A DNA stretch of 64,000 nt, taken from NCBI GenBank assembly GCA_022575985.1, contig JAKSXM010000132.1, forward strand, positions 2,604,001 to 2,668,000, read 5' to 3'. This document shows, piece after piece, positions 57,740-64,000 of the stretch (positions are counted from its first letter, which is position 1; each line of letters begins with the position of its first letter). Position numbers and translations under genes: made by a program. This DNA comes from Anagrus nilaparvatae (Eukaryota; Arthropoda; Insecta; Hymenoptera; Mymaridae). The notes under the pieces were generated by a model. It had not been told where the DNA came from. It saw only the letters and a list, made by a program, of their open reading frames with translations, and made no database searches.

Positions 57740-59167
57740 ATGAAGTTAAATAAGAAAATTGTATCATTTTTTATTTTTGTAATTTTAATGCTTCACAAAA
57801 ATGCTTCATCGTCTGACTTGAAACTAGATTTAGTTCAAATTGTAATCAAATTTTTTGTTCATAAATTAATTTTAATAAACAATTAATATGAATTTATTAG
57901 CTTTTCAGACATGGAGATCGAACACCTGATAAAGCGGATATTTACCCAAATGATCCATTGAAAGAAAAATCAATTTATCAACCATATGGTGAACTAATAG
58001 AAGTAAGGCTAAAACTTAATATTTTGCATTTAATGGCTTTGTAATTAATTTTTTTTTTTAATTTTAAATTAGAAAGGAAGAAATCGAACATTTTATTTTG
58101 GCAAATTAATAAGAAATGAATATGGAAATTTATTAAGCAATAATTATGATTCCAATGAAATTTATGCTCACAGTACTCTCATTCGTCGTACAATAAAATC
58201 AACCGAATCAGTTCTCAATGGATTGTATGAAAATTCAGAAAATAAAAATTGGGATATTCATTCGTATGGAATTCATAACTATTTATTTTTTTTACCGGAA
58301 ATATCAAAGTAATTTACCTTTTATTATTGCGAATGATTTATTAATTTATTAACATTACAATTTTTTCTATTAGGGTCACCAAAGAATATGCAAATGTTAA
58401 GAACCTTCAAAAAGTTAAAGAACAATTAGCAGAGTATGAAAATTTCAGAAGTTACATTCATAATATCACTGATATGGATCCTGATAAAATTTATCATTTA
58501 AACTTTCTTTTTGAATTTCAGGTTTGCTTACTAAATTTATTTTGAATGTACTAACTTTTTTCAGTTTGTTATTTTAATTACTTTTAAATTAATAACAGGA
58601 AACAGTTGGCCTTACACTTCCAAATTGGTGTACCGAAAAAGTTTTGAAAAATCTTAAGAATATTTACGAGCTTGAAAAAGATATAGAAAATTACAATGAT
58701 AAATTAAAACAATGGTCTGGTGGACTATGGTTAAGAACGTTCTTTAATAATATTGAAAGTAAAAATCATAAAATGTATCTTTATGGAGGTCACGATATTA
58801 ACCTAGCTGATTTTCAAAGAACATTAGCCTTAAATTTAGGTTACCCAGGTTATTCAAGTGCTATTATTCTTGAAAAATATCGAGATACAAATAACGAAGA
58901 ATATATAAAGGTAAACAAAAAAAAGTCAAATCAATTTAAAAAAAATTTTATTCAAAAATTAAATTACGATCTTATCAGATACAAAGTTGGAATGGTGTAG
59001 CTGAGAAATTTAACACAGAAAAACTTAAGGGTTGTGAACAATATTGTCCTTTGAAAAAATTTAAAAGTATTTTAGCACCAGTAACTGCAACAACATTTAC
59101 TATTGCTGAATTAATTGGGCAATCATTATTAGGTTTACCAAGTTATTTGTTCCACTTAATTTTTTAA
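57740..59167 (+). CDS. Secreted histidine acid phosphatase (venom/prostatic type), 362 aa
   Basis: Exons 57740-57841, 57901-58002, 58073-58308, 58374-58521, 58599-58910 and 58979-59167; introns 59, 70, 65, 77 and 68 bases; frames join cleanly. Residues 1-24 are a signal peptide (IVSFFIFVILML). The catalytic FRHGDRTP is at 36-43 (nucleophile His38), and the proton donor is HD at 261-262 (YGGHDIN). The usual tyrosine-rich link and WNG..C...C end (GCEQYC) are present. Oddities: the active-site Arg in the YARST block is His101 (YAHST), the usual CP of the mid-region is absent so only three Cys remain, and the C-terminus is hydrophobic (GQSLLGLPSYLFHLIF). Such enzymes hydrolyse phosphate monoesters at acid pH and are common in hymenopteran venom and insect lysosomes. 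Here activity may be reduced or lost. Expansion families are typical, but no second copy is in the window. Confidence 0.85.
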
Positions 59168-62100
59168 TCAAATTTTTAAAAATATCAAAAACTCTATTTT
59201 TATCATTAATTAGCAAAAATTATTAAATTACGTGTAAAAATTTTTTTTCACAAAATTAAAAATGACTTTGTTCTTATTACTCGTTAAAAAAAGGCAAAAT
59301 TTTTTTTTTTTAATTAAGAATTCTTTTTCACCTACATTTTTATAGAAAATAAGCTTGCAGTATAAAGATATAATTTTTACTTAGCCTTTTAAAAAGCCAT
59401 ATTAAATAAGCATCATGTAACACTTTTTTTTAAAAGTAAAAAAAAAAAATCTCACCATATACAAAGGTTATTTTAATAAACACTATGAATAAACTTGAAA
59501 CGTTAGCTTTTCCTCTTAGTATTTTATACGTGTGTCTACATATAATGCTTTTTGCTTTTAACAAGCCCCTGTAGATGTTTAATATAGTGTATGTGCTTTT
59601 TTTTTTTAACTTTCAGATTTTATATAGAAAATATCAAGTGTTGAATGTCTAAAAACATGTACACTAAACCTAAAAACATACCCACACACAGACACATAGA
59701 TTAATATGTGTATAAACTGATATTAAAATTTGATACTTTTTTAAATGCGTAAATTTTTTTTTTTTAATGCATAAATATTTTTTAATATAAAATTTTTTAA
59801 ATGAACAGGATCTATGGTTGTGTATGCTCTGGTTTAGTAGTAAATTATAGTAAATTTTTTAATGGAAAAAAATTTAAATGAAGTTTTTGCTTACACGTTA
59901 AAATTAATATTTTAATAAAGATTACTAAATTAGCTTCTGGTTGTCAGGTCAAACCTTTAAATTGACCGAAGTGTTAAAAGAGGACTTGTAGGTCCCTAGA
60001 TTTAAAAATCCCCAAATTTTATCTAAAATAGAAAAATACCAAAATTGTTTTAGTATTTTTCTAATTCTAAAAAAAAATTTTGAAAAAATCATCTAGATAA
60101 TGGAAAATTATTTTGAAATTACTCTGTCATCTTCAACAATTATTAAATTTTGCTGTTGCTATATATCATTCAATCATAAAAGCTCTTTTACTATAGCAAC
60201 CAAAATTTATAAAAATCTCTCAATTTACGATCTCTGGTACCATAATTTAACGTTTAAATTTTATGTATTTGAGTAAAATTTATTTTATTTAATAAATGCA
60301 GAGTTATAAATTGTTGAAAATATCACAAATTCATCAAGTGCTTAGAATTACAATAACGAAAGAGGTTAAATATAATCAAACTAACTAATAAGTTATTTCA
60401 GAAATTTCTGTTTTCAAATTCATCAATCTAAAACTCTTCTTCACATGGACATAAATATTATATTCTCTCTCTCTTTCTCTTTTATTACAAGATTACTAAC
60501 TGTTTTATAAGTAAACGTACTACATAGGTAATTGCAGTAGTGGTAGTAGTAAAAGTTTCAATATACATCTTTGTATATTATTTTGAATCCACAGAACATT
60601 TATCGAGTTAATGTCAAGTAATTTTAACAAAATTAACGACTTTGTTATGAGCTTTAAAATTTTGTAATATTCAAATATTCTATAAAATATTTTATTATTT
60701 ATTATGATAATAACCCCAAACTCTAATTTATTCAGATATATATTAGGATTTTATGTAATATTGTAATTTAAAAACATATTTAAGAAGTATTTACATAAGT
60801 GTATAACTTTTCTTATAAAATGTTTAATTAAACGAAAAATCTTTAAATTTTCTTTTATAACTTAAATTAAAAACTTTTATTTTATATTATCAATCATTAT
60901 TATCATTATTTTTTATTATTTACATGACATATTGATAAAATTTCAATTAAAAGTATTTATGTATTTAAGAAGTTTTTTTTTGAAACATATCAAAAAAATA
61001 AATCTTAGGTTGTGTCTAAATTTTGATTATAATATATGCCATACATAAATGTTGAAATTTGACAACTGTAACTAATGAAATCTGAAACAGCGATTCTCTT
61101 GTGTAAATTATATATGACTTATACATGTTTTCATTCAAAACTAATATGCTCATAAATTATTTTGTATAATAGTGTGAAATTTTCATTTTTGCTTATTAAT
61201 TTCAAAATTTTTTTCAAGTAAAGGCTGAGGCTTCGAGCTGGTCTTAGGTACTCATCTGAACACAAATAACAGTATAGTCAAATACGGTTTTTCTAAGATC
61301 ATTAAGGAAAATTTTCCAAAACATGCAAAACAACATTAAGAAGATCAGAATCATTCATGGAACTCTGGTTTCTAAAGACTATGAGCTTTACAAATAGAAT
61401 ATATAGATTATTCCAAAATAAAAAATTTGTTTAAAAGATTTAATTCATTAATTAATCTTTTTAAAATATTTAATGTGTGGTAAAGCGTGTGAATGGCATT
61501 AAAAGTAGTAAAAGTATTTTTTATTCATAAACCGTAAAATTAATTTTTTTATAAAAAAATTTTTTTCAGTTTTAAAAATTCTTTTTAGCCGGTGTTGCAT
61601 AGAAGATACAAAGTTTAAAAAGCAGAACCCTAAGGAAGTTTCTGCAGAAATAGAACAACAGCGATAGTATCAGCAACTGAAGGAGAAAATAAAAACTGCA
61701 AGGGGGAGAAGAAAATATTAGTTTAAGAGTTAAATTTTGGGGAAAATGAAAAACATTCAGGAAAGAATAAACTCCTTAGATATACCTCAAAACAGGATAA
61801 GACAAATAAAAGAATAAAAATAAGTAAATAAAGAAGATGCTAAAAAAATCTGTTTTATAATTAAGAAATAATTTCTGTTTATTATATGTTGCATACATAA
61901 TTATTAAAAAATTATACTCTAATTTTTATTTATTTCAAATGAAATCAATCACATACTTTATTAAAAAATTTTACTTTAAAAATGTATTAAAATAAAAATT
62001 AGCGTATAGGAATAAATTTGAAATATTACTAGAAAACAAAAATTTTAAACTTGTATGTTATTTTCAACGCTTTTAATATTTTATTAGAAACATTGTCAGT

Positions 62101-63018
62101 TCAAAGGATTTTTTTGTATTTAAATGAACAAAAATAAATGAAATAAAAAAAAATTTGTAAATTTTTGATATTAAAAAAATATGCTTTATGATATATTTTG
62201 AAAGTATATTTATTTTACAATTTTTAAATATCAAATAAATAAATCTACTTGTGTCAATTATACTCTTTCTATTTACTTGTAAATCATTCTAATTTTTTGT
62301 TTTCCTGTTAATGATAAAAAAATTCATTTATTGTTTTGGAAAAATTCAAACCATATAGCAAAGTTATGCTGATACGCTATAAGATCTTTTACATATCTAG
62401 GGCAAAAGTGTCTATTTTCTACCATAGGGAGACAGCTTTTTTGACCATTATATGCAAAACTGTGTTTTTAATACATTTTATGGGGTTTGACTTTTGCATG
62501 CTGTCTGCACTACAACTGTATGTAAAGTCAAAACCTATATTTTGTCTCTTATTTAAAAATTAGTTTGCTATCATGATTATAGCAATAGTAAAATTTATTA
62601 TCTTCACAGGGAGTTTACTTTTAATAGCAGTAAAGTTGAAGGTAACTTTTTTTACAGTGTAGATAAAGCTATGTAAACTTTAGTCGATACCACAGAAGAT
62701 GAATTTTTCAGGTGCTAAACGTTCATCTAATTTACTGTATGGAAAAGACTAATTTTAACTCGCTATGTTTTTTAAATCGTCATAAAATACAGTAAACTAT
62801 TTTATAATTAATAATTAGCAACTACTTTTTATCAAGATGTTTTGTAGATTTTTTATTCGAATGAATACGCCTTTTTCCAATAAGCTAATCTTCTCCTACT
62901 TATTCAATCCTTTAAAAAAATTGACTTCAAAAATTTTTTTTTATTAAACTAATACTAATTAATGAAATAAATTTTTTTAAATTATATATTAAACCACGAT
63001 GTTTAATTTCAAAGTAAT
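59168..63018. other. Gene-free AT-rich sequence downstream
   Basis: A possible poly(A) signal AATAAA is at about 59474, some 300 bases after the stop codon. A CT microsatellite lies near 60464-60482. 61600-61810 is purine-rich and slightly less AT-rich (CAGCAACTGAAGGAG) behind a TTTTTTTCAG, so an exon is conceivable, but all frames close quickly. The frame at 62336-62563 has no family features. Confidence 0.4.
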
Positions 63019-63420
63019 TTTAAACAGAAAAAAAAACAAAAAAAAAAGAAACAGATAAAAAAAATAGAATAAAACAAGAAAAGAAAAAAATACTTATTTC
63101 TTGAAAACTTGACAATAATAATAAAAAAATAAAATAAAAATAGAAAGCAAAACAGAGGAAAATACAAGTTATAGTATGAAAAAAAAAAGGAAAAATAAAA
63201 TAAGAAAACGTCAAGAACTGAAGATGGTAAAGATAGAAATATAAACACACGTACACAAAAACAAAAACAAAAAAATACAGGTCAAATAAATCTTAAAGTG
63301 TCAAAATATATTTCTCGAAAAAAAAACGTTCAAAAAGAAAAACAGGACTACTTGGAATTTTTTTTTATAAAATGCAAAGGTAAAGAAAAAATAAGATAAA
63401 ATAAAAAAATATAATTTTTA
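63019..63420. repeat. Strand-asymmetric A-rich purine tract
   Basis: About 400 bases in which the plus strand is almost only A with G, and C or T rare. Minus-strand frames of Phe/Leu/Ser (63009-63256) are composition artefacts. Confidence 0.6.
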
Positions 63421-64000
63421 CGTATGTGTGCCACAATCATATTTGTTTTTTCCTACTTTTTTCATATAATTTAATTTATATACTTTTATAAAAAAAATTT
63501 ATAATAAAAATGGCTATGCCAACAAAATTATACTTTTCTTCAGATTTTGTTTTTTACTTTGTGTACCTGTTTATATTGATATTGTTTTTATTATTTTTTT
63601 GGCAACAAAAATATGTACGAGAGAATATCTGTCTATGCAAATATTTGTTTTAGGATTTTTTTGTTTAAAAAGCTTATTAATAAAAATTTTATAAAAGTTT
63701 CTTTTTTAGGGGTTTATTATTGATGAGTAAATCCAAATTAAAAAATCTTTATTATGTGAGAAGTCAACTTAAATTCTTGCTAAAATTTAAACAATTCGAT
63801 TAGATGTTCAAAAAGTTTATACATAAACAAAATATAAATGTATAGGTTTTTTATTTACGTTTTATCTGGTTTGTTTTGATTTATTTAGATAAATAAATTT
63901 TCTATAACAATCGCGATTTTCGAGTTTCCTGTGTAGTATATATAGATATATATATTCTTTAATACAATTCTCATGAATTAACCGGAAGTTTGCTTAAAGC
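63421..64000. other. Gene-free AT-rich sequence to the window edge
   Basis: Nothing recognised. Confidence 0.4.

Noticed and set aside
57842..57900. Alternative phosphatase acceptor TTTTCAG at 57902-57908
   Set aside because: It would remove the arginine of RHGDRTP. The AG at 57899-57900 gives LFRHGDRTP in frame.
58911..59000. Open frame continuing from phosphatase exon 5 to a TAG at 58998
   Set aside because: The read-through is Lys/Asn-rich and lacks the family end. Splicing GTAAAC..TTATCAG restores the conserved WNG..GCEQYC tail in frame.
62336..62563. 75-codon frame near the right end
   Set aside because: No signal, domain or codon pattern that sets it apart from random AT-rich DNA.
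63009..63256. Phe-rich minus-strand frames of 78-79 codons
   Set aside because: Direct result of the A-rich plus strand.

Overview
This is insect-type nuclear DNA. It is very AT-rich, with short introns bearing GT..AG borders, TATA-type promoters, and a dense nest of transposable elements from almost every insect class. The best recognised host gene is a six-exon secreted histidine acid phosphatase of the venom/prostatic type. Together with the AT richness and a small secreted Gln-rich protein gene, it would fit a parasitoid wasp (Hymenoptera), but that placement is inference. There is no sign of bacterial or organellar DNA.

Host genes. (1) Minus strand, 15075-16684: a secreted His/Gly/Tyr-rich then Gln/Asn-rich protein of unknown function. 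Its repeat region is encoded by tandemly duplicated phase-1 mini-exons and it ends in a four-cysteine exon. (2) Plus strand, 57740-59167: an acid phosphatase of 362 residues with a TATA box and a probable 5' UTR intron. It keeps the RHGDRTP and HD motifs, but the third phosphate-binding arginine reads as histidine.

Layout. 1-14305 and 16890-43060 are two direct copies of one tandem segmental duplication. Their different lengths come from insertions private to one copy, so many elements can be dated and bounded against an empty site in the other copy. Copy A (1-14305) carries a TA-flanked TIR element enclosing a LINE 5' fragment (31-2515), a TTAA-flanked foldback (2996-3825), a MITE (5171-5320), a 2.75 kb TTAA foldback (7619-10371) whose loop holds a GC-rich island with a CCAAT/TATA promoter-like block and a perfect histone 3' stem-loop match, and two Helitrons (11061-12609 and 13103-14129). 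The secreted gene lies between the copies. Copy B (16890-43060) carries the same 830 bp foldback invaded by a nearly full pol LINE (17975-20999), a chimeric hairpin element (21355-22590), a 1.4 kb foldback inside a dispersed repeat (22748-24147), a 465 bp element (25677-26141), a LINE RNase H relic (26780-27480), a very young Copia element with identical LTRs (28475-31635), a 3.3 kb foldback filled with two minisatellite arrays (33037-36329), an 801 bp TTAA MITE (36687-37487), and a nest of relics with a FADD-type LINE (38990-41393).

The right part (43061-64000) holds several MITEs, a Helitron end, a dispersed repeat, a 3.4 kb piggyBac relic with TTAA flanks (51704-55096), a decayed BEL/Pao pol on the minus strand (55560-56900), the acid phosphatase, and about 4.8 kb of apparently empty AT-rich sequence ending in a strongly A-biased tract.

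The two genes do not form an operon or an obvious pathway. What links them is that both are small secreted-protein genes with compact introns, sitting in a repeat-rich, duplicating neighbourhood.
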